From Nocardia paucivorans NBRC 100373 (GTDB lineage: Bacteria; Actinomycetota; Actinomycetes; Mycobacteriales; Mycobacteriaceae), in NCBI RefSeq assembly GCF_000308675.1, contig NZ_BAGE01000052.1, positions 1 through 64,000 of the forward strand: a stretch of 64,000 nt of DNA. The letters are read 5' to 3'. Made by a program: the position numbers and the translations under genes. Shown here piece after piece: positions 36,513-45,541 of this stretch (positions are counted from its first letter, which is position 1; each line of letters begins with the position of its first letter). Below the pieces are notes generated by a model. It worked only from the letters and a program-made list of their open reading frames with translations. It was not told where the DNA came from and ran no database searches.

Positions 36513-37052
36513 GTGAAAAGCGACGAACTCGAGTACCTCGGTGACGCGGACGAGCAGAAATGTATCTCCGCGATCCTGTCGCATTACGAGTGGGAGGCCT
36601 ACAACTACAAGTCGGTGGCCTGGGTACGGAAGCCACGAAGATGGCGCTCATGGCGCACAGGCGAGAACTACAAGTGGGTGCGATCGGTCGATACCCCGAT
36701 CCAATTGATCAGCCGAACCACCGGTGAGCCGGTATCGGAGGTGGTTCGATACCGGCCCGCGAGCCGATTCGGGGTCACGCTGTTCGCCGGCGATCCCACG
36801 GTGGTCGGCGTGTTCCGGGACATGAGGTCGTCCGCCGGTCGGCGCCAGATCTGGTTCACCCATTCCACTTCCATCGACCGCGACACGGCTATCGCGATCG
36901 GTCTTTCCATCACCCGATACATACCCATGCCCCGCAATGTCCCTCCACCTCGGTTCAGCGATCTGATCTGGGTGGCCGACGAACTGGAAGAGTATTCGAA
37001 CAATATCGCCCTCGTGACGGGCAAACGGCACCTGCGAAAAATCCTCGGGTGA
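36513..37052 (+). CDS. Hypothetical protein, paralogue of the preceding gene (possible immunity protein)
   Basis: 179 residues from GTG 36513, preceded by GGAGAAAG. It shares the FAGDP and SIDRDTA blocks with the upstream protein and is rich in Trp, Arg and Tyr in its first half. Last gene of the five-gene run; about 100 bp separate it from the convergent gene. No named domain seen. Confidence 0.65.
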   Translation: MKSDELEYLGDADEQKCISAILSHYEWEAYNYKSVAWVRKPRRWRSWRTGENYKWVRSVDTPIQLISRTTGEPVSEVVRYRPASRFGVTLFAGDPTVVGVFRDMRSSAGRRQIWFTHSTSIDRDTAIAIGLSITRYIPMPRNVPPPRFSDLIWVADELEEYSNNIALVTGKRHLRKILG

Positions 37053-37148
37053 TTTCGCTTCACCCTCGTCATCACAATGACGCAATGCTGTACCGTCGCT
37101 CCACACCCTGTCTCGCATTTCACGAACGCAGCCGAACAACGGGATCGG

Positions 37149-37976
37149 TCACCCGATACCGGGCTCCGATATCGCCAATTCGCGGGCAGCTGTGACCACT
37201 TCGGACCACCTGTGTTCGGGGATGGCCTCCACCAGGTCGTTGCCGTCATCCAGAGGGGTGTGCTCGATCGGCAACCGTTCCAGGGCCGCGCGCGGTAGTT
37301 GCAGCACGGTATCCGTGTCGCGAACCAGGAGCCTGGTCACCTGCGGTATCAGGCAGGCGCGTTCGGAGAGCAGCACCGCGAAGGTGAATTCCTCGCCGTT
37401 CCCGCTTGCCTCGAACACCCCCGCCGCCTCGTACCGGGGATCGGGCCACAGCACCCGGCGCATCAACTCGAGCAGGCGACGTCCCCGGGTGATCTCGTCG
37501 CCTTGTTCGAGATCGGGCAGGGTGCGGGGGCCGAGATGAATACTGCGGGTGGGACCGGGCAGCGTGATCACCCCGTCGTCGCGCCGGGACAGCTGCGCGA
37601 TCATGGACACCGACCGGCCGAGCTGGTGCAGCGCCCACATCTCGTCGTAGAACTCGGACAGCCGATCCGGTGGGAGCAACCCGTATTCGGTCTCGATATC
37701 GACGCCCGCGTATTCCGCCGCGGCCCGCAGTATCCGCAGGGCGAGATCGAGGTCCTCCGGAGCGGATGCCGCGCGCACCGTCATCTCGAGGACACCATCG
37801 GACCAGTCGACGGTCAGTGCCCGGGTGGAGATCCCTTCCCGGTAGGGGTACCACGTGCCGGGAGCCACCACCGAATCCGTGGGAGCATCGCCTCGCCAGC
37901 GAAGATCGTCGAGCGGCGGCGCGAGAAGTTCTGCCGGAAAAGGGGATCCGATGGCTACGGTGAAATCGGTGCTCAC
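37149..37976 (-). CDS. Conserved hypothetical protein
   Basis: 275 residues if it starts at GTG 37976 (VSTDFTVAIG); ATG 38006 is an alternative. No signal peptide or membrane segment. Sequence is acidic with regular alternation of strands and helices (RALTVDWSDGVLEMTVRAAS, YDEMWALHQLGRSVSMIAQL). I do not recognise the family. Convergent with the type VII-type operon and co-directional with the MFS exporter upstream, but separated from it by about 115 bp. Confidence 0.65.
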   Translation of the reverse strand: MSTDFTVAIGSPFPAELLAPPLDDLRWRGDAPTDSVVAPGTWYPYREGISTRALTVDWSDGVLEMTVRAASAPEDLDLALRILRAAAEYAGVDIETEYGLLPPDRLSEFYDEMWALHQLGRSVSMIAQLSRRDDGVITLPGPTRSIHLGPRTLPDLEQGDEITRGRRLLELMRRVLWPDPRYEAAGVFEASGNGEEFTFAVLLSERACLIPQVTRLLVRDTDTVLQLPRAALERLPIEHTPLDDGNDLVEAIPEHRWSEVVTAARELAISEPGIG

Positions 37977-38091
37977 ATCCACAGCATGCGCCGGGCACCC
38001 TGCCATCGCACCTGTTTTTCCGTGAACGTAGTACGTTTCGGCCGAACGAGTGTCTCTCGGATGGGCCCGAACAACACCGACGCCATCCTCT

Positions 38092-39801
38092 TCACCGGAT
38101 CGGGGTGCCCATCTTCTCTCGGTCACCGCTCGGCGGTGTATCACGCCCGGGCGAATCCTGATCGCGATGATCGGCGCGTCGCGGCAGTGCGAAGAACCCT
38201 ACGAAAACGACGGCGAGAATCCCCGCCCCCCACCACAGCGTGCGCCCGAAGGCGCGGGAAAAATTCTCCGCGTTCGCCTTTTTCCCTGCCGTATCGAGTA
38301 TTTCGGTTATCCGGTCGGCACTTCCGGATCGAGCCGTCCGGCAACCCGGCGGAGCATCGGCGGGATTGATACCGGCGGATCTGTCCTGAACACAGGCGCG
38401 GAAGCCGGCGAGAATCCCCTCCTGCGCGGAGGTGTCCACACCGGCCGCGGTGAGTTCGGTGCGTACCTGGGGTATCACCTGGTCGACGGCGTGCGCGGAA
38501 CCGCTGTCGAGTTGGGCGAAGAAGAACACGCCGGCGAGCGCGACACCGAGTGCGATACCGAGTTGCTGAGCGGTGTTCAGCAGGCCGGACGCCGAACCGG
38601 CGTCGTTTTCGGGCACGCCCGCCAGCACGAAGTCGACGGTCGGCGCAACGACCAGCCCGAAACCGAGTCCCGCGACGATCAACGGGCCGAGCATCTGCCA
38701 CGGGGCGATCTCGGGACCGTAATGACCCACCACCCGGATGTAGCCGGCGAGACCGATCGCATCGATCAGCGCGCCCACCGACAGCACACGTCGCCCGTAC
38801 CGGGGGACGAGCAGTTGCACGGATACGGCCGACGCCGCGGCCGCACCGAGGGCGAATGCGCCGGCGGTGAGACCGGACCGCAGGGGCGACCAACCGAGTC
38901 CGAGTTGCATGTAGAGCGTCCAGACGAGGAAGAATCCGCCGAGCACGATCCAGAAGGTCAGCCAGAGCCCGCCGCCGATCGTGAACGCGCGTGCCCGGAA
39001 CAATCCGGGCACGATCAGTGGTGAACCGATCGTCCGGTCTCGCCGGCGTTCGTAGCAGACGAGGACGACCAGTAATGCGGCCGCACCGATCATCATGACG
39101 AAAACCCATTCCGGCCAACCGAATCGGCGTCCTTCGGTGAGCGGATAGATCAGCATCGCAATGACGGCGGTGACGAGCACGGCGCCGACGAGGTCGAGTT
39201 TCGCAGCGGTCTCGGACTTCGATTCGCGCACCACGAACCGGGCCGCGACGATGGCGGCGATACCGATCGGGACATTGACCAGGAAGATCAGCCGCCAATG
39301 TAGATCGAAGACGTTCCATTCGATCAGGGCACCGCCGAAGGCGGGCCCGACGACCGCTGCCGAACCGACGACGGCGCCGAAGAAGCCGAATACCTTGCCG
39401 CGGTCGCGGAGCGGAAAGGTGACATGGATGATCGACAGGATCTGCGGCACCATCAGACCGGCGGCGCCGCCCTGTAGGAAACGGGAGGCGATGAGCATCT
39501 CCGGGTTGCCCGCGATACCGCACAGCGCCGAGGCGAGGGTGAATCCGGCGATACCGGTCAGGAACAATCGGCGGCGGCCGTGGATGTCGCCGAGCCGGCC
39601 GCTGGTGACGAGGACCGCGGCGAACGCCAGCACGTACCCCGAGACGATCCATTCGAGCTGTGCGTACTGCGCCCCCAGGTCACGTTGGATGCTCGGTATC
39701 GCGACATTGACGATGGTGGTGTCGAGCAGATCCATGAACCCGGCGACGAGAACGACCACGAGCGCGATCCAGCGTCTGTGCTCCGGCGACATCGAAACCA
39801 T
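38092..39801 (-). CDS. MFS multidrug exporter, DHA2/EmrB-QacA type (14 TM)
   Basis: 569 residues. Motif A GRLGDIHGRRRLFLTG, motif C in VGPAFGGALI, and about 14 hydrophobic helices, with a long periplasmic loop near the C-terminus (about 445-515, three Cys). It likely exports the aromatic polyketide made by the adjoining cluster. The ATG at 39801 has GGGAGG upstream; ATG 39816 would overlap that site. It is 45 bp after the methyltransferase, last gene of the type II PKS run. Confidence 0.9.
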   Translation of the reverse strand: MVSMSPEHRRWIALVVVLVAGFMDLLDTTIVNVAIPSIQRDLGAQYAQLEWIVSGYVLAFAAVLVTSGRLGDIHGRRRLFLTGIAGFTLASALCGIAGNPEMLIASRFLQGGAAGLMVPQILSIIHVTFPLRDRGKVFGFFGAVVGSAAVVGPAFGGALIEWNVFDLHWRLIFLVNVPIGIAAIVAARFVVRESKSETAAKLDLVGAVLVTAVIAMLIYPLTEGRRFGWPEWVFVMMIGAAALLVVLVCYERRRDRTIGSPLIVPGLFRARAFTIGGGLWLTFWIVLGGFFLVWTLYMQLGLGWSPLRSGLTAGAFALGAAAASAVSVQLLVPRYGRRVLSVGALIDAIGLAGYIRVVGHYGPEIAPWQMLGPLIVAGLGFGLVVAPTVDFVLAGVPENDAGSASGLLNTAQQLGIALGVALAGVFFFAQLDSGSAHAVDQVIPQVRTELTAAGVDTSAQEGILAGFRACVQDRSAGINPADAPPGCRTARSGSADRITEILDTAGKKANAENFSRAFGRTLWWGAGILAVVFVGFFALPRRADHRDQDSPGRDTPPSGDREKMGTPIR

Positions 39802-39846
39802 CTGCGGCCCTCCCATCGGTGAAGGTGCTGTGTCGGAGGGGCATGG

Positions 39847-40791
39847 TCAGTTCCGGGTGTCGGCCGGTGTCCGTTTACCCATGGTCGCAAGACTCATCAG
39901 GGACGGGTTGAAATGCCCCACCGCCTCGCCGCCGGCGGGTATGGAACGGCCACGGGCGCGCAGGTAGTCGACCAGACCGGTGGCAGCACCGGTCCAACCC
40001 CGCGGCGTGAACCACTGCACCGCTTGGGTTTTGCGGTCGTTGTAGATGAGTCCTGCCCATTGTGCGCCCTCACCTCGGTCGTAGCTGTCGGCGTCGGGGG
40101 ACGGTGTGGTCATGGCGGAGTAGACATCGGAATCGATCACGGCCATTTCCTCGATACCCAGCCGGCTGTCGGGGGCCGACAGTGTGTTCAGGGTGTCGAA
40201 CAGGCGATCCTGATCGGCGGGGGTGAGGTAGATGACGAGACCTTCGACCAGCCATGCCGTCGGCAGTGTCGGATCGAAACCGTGGTCGCGTAGGGCGGCG
40301 GCCCAGTCATCGCGCAGATCGACGGCAACTTCGCGCCGATCGGCGGTGGTCGTGGCGCCGATCTCGTCGAGCACACCGCGTTTGAACTCGAGCACCGACG
40401 AACGGTCGAGTTCGTAGACGACCGTACCGGCGGGCCAGGACAGGCGGTAGGCGCGGGAGTCGAGCCCGGCGGCGAGAATGGCGACCTGACGCACCCCCTC
40501 CTCGGTGGCGGCGCGCAGATAGTCGTCGAAGTATCGGGTGCGGGCGGCCTGGAAGGCCTGGAACAACTGTCCGAACTCGGCCGAACGCAGCGGATGGTAT
40601 TTCGTCGATTCCGAATCGGCGGCGAACAGGTCGGCCCATTCGCCACCGGCGGCGCGACAGAACACTTCGGCGTATTCGTCGACGGCCAGGGCCTGCGGTT
40701 GTTGGGCGGCCAGACCGCGGGCGGCCGCGACGAACAGCGCCGTGGCGCCGACGCTGGTTTTGATGTCCCAGGAATCGTGGTCGTTGCGCAT
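39847..40791 (-). CDS. SAM-dependent methyltransferase (leucine carboxyl methyltransferase-like, TIGR00027 type)
   Basis: 314 residues. SAM-binding region VRQVAILAAGLDSRAYRLSW, acidic ribose-binding VVYELDRSSVLEFK, and WLVEGLVIYL are diagnostic of the large actinobacterial family of putative S-adenosylmethionine-dependent methyltransferases. In this context it probably methylates the polyketide. A GTG at 40800 overlapping the previous stop is an alternative start. Coupled to the ABM gene. Confidence 0.87.
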   Translation of the reverse strand: MRNDHDSWDIKTSVGATALFVAAARGLAAQQPQALAVDEYAEVFCRAAGGEWADLFAADSESTKYHPLRSAEFGQLFQAFQAARTRYFDDYLRAATEEGVRQVAILAAGLDSRAYRLSWPAGTVVYELDRSSVLEFKRGVLDEIGATTTADRREVAVDLRDDWAAALRDHGFDPTLPTAWLVEGLVIYLTPADQDRLFDTLNTLSAPDSRLGIEEMAVIDSDVYSAMTTPSPDADSYDRGEGAQWAGLIYNDRKTQAVQWFTPRGWTGAATGLVDYLRARGRSIPAGGEAVGHFNPSLMSLATMGKRTPADTRN

Positions 40792-40796
40792 GGTGC

Positions 40797-41123
40797 TCAC
40801 TTTCTGTGATGAGGGGTGGGTGTGGTGGGGCCGGCGTGCGCGACGACGTGGATATCGCGGCGAACCCGACCCGCCCAGTACGGGCGCATGGGGGTGGTGA
40901 TCTGTCGGTGGATCGGGGCGTCCTCCCAGGCGAGGAACGCGTCCACATCCGTCCATTCCGACAGCAGGATGTAGTGGTCGTCGCCGGCGCAGGGTCGCAG
41001 CAGCTCGTCCCGAATATGGCCCGGTGTGCCCGCTACCCGCGCGGTGACCTGAGCGTATGCGGCTTCGAAGGCCATTTCTTCCCCAAGCCGGATACGGGCT
41101 CGGACCATCACTCGCGCGGTCAT
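40797..41123 (-). CDS. Antibiotic biosynthesis monooxygenase (ABM domain)
   Basis: 108 residues, ferredoxin-like ABM fold (MVRARIRLGEEMAFEAAYAQ, then HYILLSEWTDVDAFLAWEDA). ABM enzymes oxidise aromatic polyketides to quinones without cofactors. The ATG at 41123 overlaps the previous stop (ATGA). Tandem with another ABM protein. Confidence 0.85.
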   Translation of the reverse strand: MTARVMVRARIRLGEEMAFEAAYAQVTARVAGTPGHIRDELLRPCAGDDHYILLSEWTDVDAFLAWEDAPIHRQITTPMRPYWAGRVRRDIHVVAHAGPTTPTPHHRK

Positions 41124-41443
41124 ACGATCACCTCGCGGGTGGTCGGGATGTTCACCGTGCTCAGTCGCATATCGCTGCCCGTGCGGACGGTACGCAATGC
41201 GGCGGTGGCGGCGTCCTGGGCGCGGCTGCGTTCGAAAGCGTGGAAGCTGTCCGCGTCGGCCCAGTCGCTGGTGACGATGTAGGTGCGCGTATCCGGGTCC
41301 GTGGACACGGCTCGCGTGATGCACTGCCGGATGAAACCCGGGGAGCGCGCGGCCAGGGCGAACACCGGCCGCAGGCCCGCGAGCAGGCGAGTGGCGTCGC
41401 GTCTGGCGACGGTCATGGTGAGGGTGGCACGACAAGTGGTCAT
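41120..41443 (-). CDS. ABM-family monooxygenase, second copy
   Basis: 107 residues with the same fold (LLAGLRPVFALAARSPGFIR, then TYIVTSDWADADSFHAFERS). ATGA overlaps on both sides lock it into the operon. Its first 45 residues are clearly related to the start of the chimeric ORF just upstream. Confidence 0.83.
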   Translation of the reverse strand: MTTCRATLTMTVARRDATRLLAGLRPVFALAARSPGFIRQCITRAVSTDPDTRTYIVTSDWADADSFHAFERSRAQDAATAALRTVRTGSDMRLSTVNIPTTREVIV

Positions 41444-41727
41444 CGTGGGATTCCTCCGTCCGTGTCGAGGTGGACACCGGTGACGAATCGGGCGAGTTCA
41501 CCGGCGAGGAACAACACGGCGACAACGATGGCGCCGTGGGAGCCGAGACGGCCGAGGATCGCAAAACGCTGTTCCGAGACATCGGCCACTGCGGCTCGGG
41601 TGAAGTACTGGTGGATGAAACCCAGGGACTGCACGACCAGGGTGATCGCTGGCCGTAGCATCGCGATCAGGCGGGTGATGTCGCGTTTGACGACGGTCGT
41701 GGTGAGGGTGGCACGCAAGGCGAGCAA
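41440..41727 (-). CDS. Chimeric ORF: ABM N-terminus joined to SDR C-terminus
   Basis: 95 residues. Residues 1-43 (LTTTVVKRDITRLIAMLRPA, then LGFIHQYFTRA) align with the start of the ABM protein downstream. Residues about 52-95 (EQRFAILGRLGSHG, then VAVLFLAGELARFVTGVHLD) align with the end of the ketoreductase upstream (ANLAALGRLGRPDDVAGAVL). Neither half holds an active site. It probably came from a duplication of the neighbourhood followed by a deletion. Start TTG 41727, stop overlapping the next ATG, so it stays in the translated chain. Confidence 0.78.
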   Translation of the reverse strand: MLALRATLTTTVVKRDITRLIAMLRPAITLVVQSLGFIHQYFTRAAVADVSEQRFAILGRLGSHGAIVVAVLFLAGELARFVTGVHLDTDGGIPR

Positions 41728-41730
41728 CTT

Positions 41731-42549
41731 TCAGATTCCTCCATCGACATTGAGGCAGACGCCGTTGACGAATTGCGCGAGTTCACCGGCGAGGAACAGC
41801 ACGGCGCCGGCGACATCGTCGGGGCGACCGAGCCGGCCGAGGGCCGCCAGGTTCGCGTAACGCTGTTTCTGTGTTTCGGACAGACCGACGATCTGGTCGG
41901 TCTCGATGATTCCGGGGGCGACGGTATTGACGCGGATCCCCTGGGGCCCCAATTCCTTGCACAGCGAGCGGGTCAGGCCGTGCACACCGGCTTTGGACGC
42001 GGTGTAGTGGGCGCGGTTGGGCATTCCGACGGTCGCGACGGCGGAGGAGATATTGATGATGGATGCCGACGGACCCAGGCGCGGGAGCAATGCGCGCACC
42101 ATCAGGTACATTCCGGTCAGGTTGGTGTCGAGGACACGGTGCCATTCGGCCGGATCCATTTGCAGCAGCGGTGTATTCGATATGACTCCGGCATTGTTGA
42201 CGACGATGTCGACAGTAGACGGGACGGTTTCGGCGACGGCAGCCACTTCCTCGGGATCGCCGACGTTCGCGAAGCACACGCGGCCGCCGGCGGTGGCCGT
42301 GTCCAGTTCACGGGCGAGCTCGGTGGCGGCGGCGCCGGGTTTGCTGCCGACCGCTGTCACGTGTGCGCCGTGCGCGGCCAACGCGCGGACGATACCCCGG
42401 CCGATACCGCGGGTGCCGCCGGTGACGATCGCGGTCTTGCCGGTCAATCGCAGCTCCGGCCGGGTGGGAGGCCCGGCGGCGGGGTACTCGCGTCGGCGCG
42501 CGGTGGTGGGTCCGGGCGGGGCGGTGCGGACGGTGGCGTTGTCGTTCAC
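41731..42549 (-). CDS. SDR ketoreductase of the type II PKS cluster
   Basis: 272 residues, FabG-like: TGGTRGIG, NNAG, Ser with YTASK, and C-terminal FVNGVCLNVDGGI. It likely reduces a keto group of the nascent chain. An N-terminal extension of about 30 residues rich in Pro/Arg precedes the fold. The GTG at 42549 overlaps the stop of the KS-beta gene (GTGA). Confidence 0.88.
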   Translation of the reverse strand: MNDNATVRTAPPGPTTARRREYPAAGPPTRPELRLTGKTAIVTGGTRGIGRGIVRALAAHGAHVTAVGSKPGAAATELARELDTATAGGRVCFANVGDPEEVAAVAETVPSTVDIVVNNAGVISNTPLLQMDPAEWHRVLDTNLTGMYLMVRALLPRLGPSASIINISSAVATVGMPNRAHYTASKAGVHGLTRSLCKELGPQGIRVNTVAPGIIETDQIVGLSETQKQRYANLAALGRLGRPDDVAGAVLFLAGELAQFVNGVCLNVDGGI

Positions 42550-43817
42550 TTTCGGGTTCCTTCGGGTCGGCTTCGGGTTCCTTCGGGTCGGCGCAGAATC
42601 AACGCGCTGTTGAAGCCGTCGTATCCACGGGCGGCGACGGCAGCGACATGGACGGGCGCTCGACGCGGGGCGGCGATGAAATCGAGTTCGCAGCCGGGCG
42701 CCGGGTCGGTCAGGGCTCCGAACGCGGGCAGGGTTTGTTCACGCATGGCCAGGACAGCGGTGGCGACATCGAGCGCGGAGCTGCCGTGGGCGGCTCGGCC
42801 CAACAGTCCTTTGTGACCGGTAACGGGCACCCCGCCGGGGAAGACGGTGCGGATCGCTTCGGCCTCGGCCCGGTCGGCGGTCGGCACGCCGACCGCGTCG
42901 GCGAACAGCACATCCGTTCGTTCCGGCGTGGTATGCGCACGGTGTAATGCTCGTTCGAGGGCGGCGGCGAGGTATTTCGACGGCTGCTCCCCGTTCGAGT
43001 CGCCACGGGGACGGCAGGTGCGCCCGTCGTGGGTGGCGGCGTATCCGGCGAGTTCCGCATACATGTACGGAGCGCCGCGCCGCAGGGCGTGCTGTTCCTC
43101 TTCCACCACGAAGATGGCGCCGCCCTCGGCGGGGAGATACCCGGCGGCGTCGGCGTCGAAGGGCAGATATCCGCGTGCCGGATCGGTCCGTCGGCTCAAC
43201 CATCCGTTGCGCTGCAGGCAGGCCAACGCGTAGGGACCCAGGGGCGCTTCGGTACCGCCCGCGACGACGACGTCGACACCGCGGCGGATGGCACGTATCG
43301 CATGCCCGAGACTGTCCAGGCCGCCCGCCGCCTCGGACACGAGCACGCTCGACGGCCCCTTCATCTGATGCAGGATCGAGGTCTGTCCCACGCTCGCCGC
43401 ATAGAACCAGGCGATCGACTGGTACGCGCCGACGGTGCGACCCGCACCGGACCACAATCGTTGTAGCTCTCGCTGGCCGAAGTGGTTTCCGCCCGAGGAA
43501 CTCGCCAATGCGACCGACATCCGATACGGGTCCAGCTCGGCCGGGTCGAGGGCCGCATCGGCCAGTGCCTGGGCGGTGGCCGCCAGCGACAACCACGTCC
43601 ACCGGTCGGTCTGCACGATCAGTCGGCGGTCCAGATGCTGTTCCGGCGCGAAGTCCCGAACCTCGCCGGCCAGGGTGGTCGAATATTCGGAGGCGTCGAA
43701 GTGGGTGATGGGGGCGATTCGGTTCTCGCCCGCCAACACGGTCTGCCAGTGTTCGCTCGCCGTCGTACCGCTCGGGGCCACGACGCCGATTCCGGTGATC
43801 ACCGCTCGTCGGCTCAT
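42546..43817 (-). CDS. Type II PKS ketosynthase beta (chain length factor)
   Basis: 423 residues. Same fold as KS-alpha but the nucleophile is lost: the aligned segment reads VSEAAGGLDSLG, with Ala163 where KS-alpha has Cys and where many chain length factors have Gln. Other blocks (YLPFDADAAGYLPAEGGAIF, VFADAVGVPTADRAEAEAIR) fit. It sets polyketide length with KS-alpha. The C-terminus carries a 7-residue duplication (RPEGTRS/RPEGTRK). Start ATG 43817 overlaps the KS-alpha stop. Confidence 0.9.
   Translation of the reverse strand: MSRRAVITGIGVVAPSGTTASEHWQTVLAGENRIAPITHFDASEYSTTLAGEVRDFAPEQHLDRRLIVQTDRWTWLSLAATAQALADAALDPAELDPYRMSVALASSSGGNHFGQRELQRLWSGAGRTVGAYQSIAWFYAASVGQTSILHQMKGPSSVLVSEAAGGLDSLGHAIRAIRRGVDVVVAGGTEAPLGPYALACLQRNGWLSRRTDPARGYLPFDADAAGYLPAEGGAIFVVEEEQHALRRGAPYMYAELAGYAATHDGRTCRPRGDSNGEQPSKYLAAALERALHRAHTTPERTDVLFADAVGVPTADRAEAEAIRTVFPGGVPVTGHKGLLGRAAHGSSALDVATAVLAMREQTLPAFGALTDPAPGCELDFIAAPRRAPVHVAAVAARGYDGFNSALILRRPEGTRSRPEGTRK
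42551..42592. repeat. Two tandem 21-bp units at the 3' end of KS-beta
   Basis: A 21-bp unit beginning ttcgggttccttcgggtcgg occurs twice, at 42551-42571 and 42572-42592, adding seven codons to KS-beta just before the overlap with the ketoreductase start. Confidence 0.9.
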
Positions 43818-45076
43818 CGCAGCTCCTCCGGACGGGTGAAGACCATCGCGGACTGGAACCCGCCGAATCCACTGCCGACCGACAAAGCTGTGTCGACGGT
43901 CGCGGCGCGGGCGGTATTGGGGACGTAATCCAAATCGCACTCCGGGTCTCGGTGGTTCCAGTTGGCGGTGGGCGGTATCACCCCGGTATCGATCGCCAGG
44001 GCGCAGGCCGCCATCTCAATGGAGCCGATCGCGCCGAGCGAGTGCCCGACCATCGACTTGATGGAACTGATCGGCACCTCGTATGCGGCGGCGCCGAGCG
44101 CTTTTTTGAAGGCGGCCGTTTCGTGGCGATCGTTTTGTTTGGTGCCCGATCCGTGGGCGCTGATGTAATCGATCGCGCCCGGATCGAGCCGGGCCTGACC
44201 CATCGCGTCGCGGATGGCAATGCTCATCTCCAGCCCGTCCGGGCGGAGTCCGGTCATGTGGTACCCGTTGCACCGCGAGGCATACCCGCCGATCTCGCAG
44301 TAGATATGCGTGCCTCGGGCCAGGGCGTGGTCGAGTTTCTCCAACAGCAGCACCGCTGCTCCTTCCCCGAGCACGAAACCGCTCCGCGTCAGATCGAAGG
44401 GGCGGGACGCGCGCGCGGGGTCGTCGTTGTCGTCGGTGGTCGCCCGGATCGCATCGAATGCCGCCACGGAGATCGGCGAGATCGGCGCGTCCGAGGCGCC
44501 CGCGAGGACGAAATCGGCGTCACCGTCCTCGAGCATGTGCAGTCCGCGACCGATCGAGTCGATCCCGGAGGTGCAGCCGGTGGAAACGACCGCGGCCGGG
44601 CCGTGCAGCTCGAAGTCCGCGGCCACTTCGGCGGCCATACTGCTGGGGACGAGGGCCTGGTACAGGTACGGCAGCACCGAACCCTCGTCGACCAACCACT
44701 CCCGACCGTTATTGCTGGCGATCAGGTATTCGTTCTCCAGTGTTATGGTCGCCCCGACCGCCGAGCCCAGCGACACTCCGAAATCCGCGCGCACGGCGTC
44801 GGACAACTCGAGACCGCTGTCGTGCATCGCCTCGTGGGCGGCGACGAGCGCGAACTGGGTCATCCGATCGCAGCGACGCACCTGCCGGGGCGACAATCCG
44901 TACGCCTGCGGGTCGAAATCGCATTCCGCCGCCACCTGGGAGCGGAACCCGGTCGGGTCGAAGGAACTGATCCGACGGGTCGCAGTCCGGCCGGCCGACA
45001 GACGATCCCAGAACGGTCCGCGCCCGATTCCGCCCGGGGCGACGACCCCGATCCCCGTCACCGCGACACGTGTCAT
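43814..45076 (-). CDS. Type II PKS ketosynthase alpha
   Basis: 420 residues. Cys168 in VSTGCTSGIDSIG, His in ISAHGSGTKQNDRHE, and SMVGHSLGAIGSIE complete the catalytic set. It condenses malonyl units on the ACP together with KS-beta. ATGA overlaps with the cupin gene and KS-beta. Order cupin, KS-alpha, KS-beta resembles spore-pigment clusters of the whiE kind. Confidence 0.94.
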   Translation of the reverse strand: MTRVAVTGIGVVAPGGIGRGPFWDRLSAGRTATRRISSFDPTGFRSQVAAECDFDPQAYGLSPRQVRRCDRMTQFALVAAHEAMHDSGLELSDAVRADFGVSLGSAVGATITLENEYLIASNNGREWLVDEGSVLPYLYQALVPSSMAAEVAADFELHGPAAVVSTGCTSGIDSIGRGLHMLEDGDADFVLAGASDAPISPISVAAFDAIRATTDDNDDPARASRPFDLTRSGFVLGEGAAVLLLEKLDHALARGTHIYCEIGGYASRCNGYHMTGLRPDGLEMSIAIRDAMGQARLDPGAIDYISAHGSGTKQNDRHETAAFKKALGAAAYEVPISSIKSMVGHSLGAIGSIEMAACALAIDTGVIPPTANWNHRDPECDLDYVPNTARAATVDTALSVGSGFGGFQSAMVFTRPEELR

Positions 45077-45486
45077 CGCGCCTCCGTCGTCGTGGGAGAA
45101 GTCGCCGCCTCGGTGTCGACGTGGCCGAGTTCGGGCCGGGGGGCCAGCGGTCCGAGATGGAAGACGACGTTCGCGGTTTCGGTCCCGGTGTTACGCAATC
45201 GGTGCCGGACCCCGATCGGCACGAACAGTCCCTGGCCTGCTGCCAGCGACCACGCCGCGCCGTCGAGGTCGACGATGATCTCGCCGTGCACGCAGTACAA
45301 GAACTCTTCGGAATACGGGTGGTAGTGCTCGGCGATGCGTTCCCCGGGTTCGAGTACGGCGACACCGGTGAATCCGGACGTGCTGCCGACGGTTTTCGGG
45401 CTCAGCACGGTCCTGATCTCACCTCCCCGGCGACGATCGGCAGGGAGATCGGAAATATCGACGCGACCCGGTAGAGTATTCGGCAT
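45073..45486 (-). CDS. Cupin-domain polyketide protein
   Basis: 137 residues, single cupin: metal-binding motif 1 HYHPYSEEFLYCVHGE and motif 2 around PIGVRHRLRN. Cupins of this type sit next to KS-alpha in pigment and tetracenomycin clusters and assist cyclisation or oxidation. The ATG at 45486 (MPNTLPG) is preferred; upstream codons are poor. Stop overlaps KS-alpha start. Confidence 0.84.
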   Translation of the reverse strand: MPNTLPGRVDISDLPADRRRGGEIRTVLSPKTVGSTSGFTGVAVLEPGERIAEHYHPYSEEFLYCVHGEIIVDLDGAAWSLAAGQGLFVPIGVRHRLRNTGTETANVVFHLGPLAPRPELGHVDTEAATSPTTTEAR

Positions 45487-45541
45487 ATCGGCAAATCCTC
45501 TCGGCGGATGATGGGGCGGCACGAAGTCTTCGAGGCCGTGG

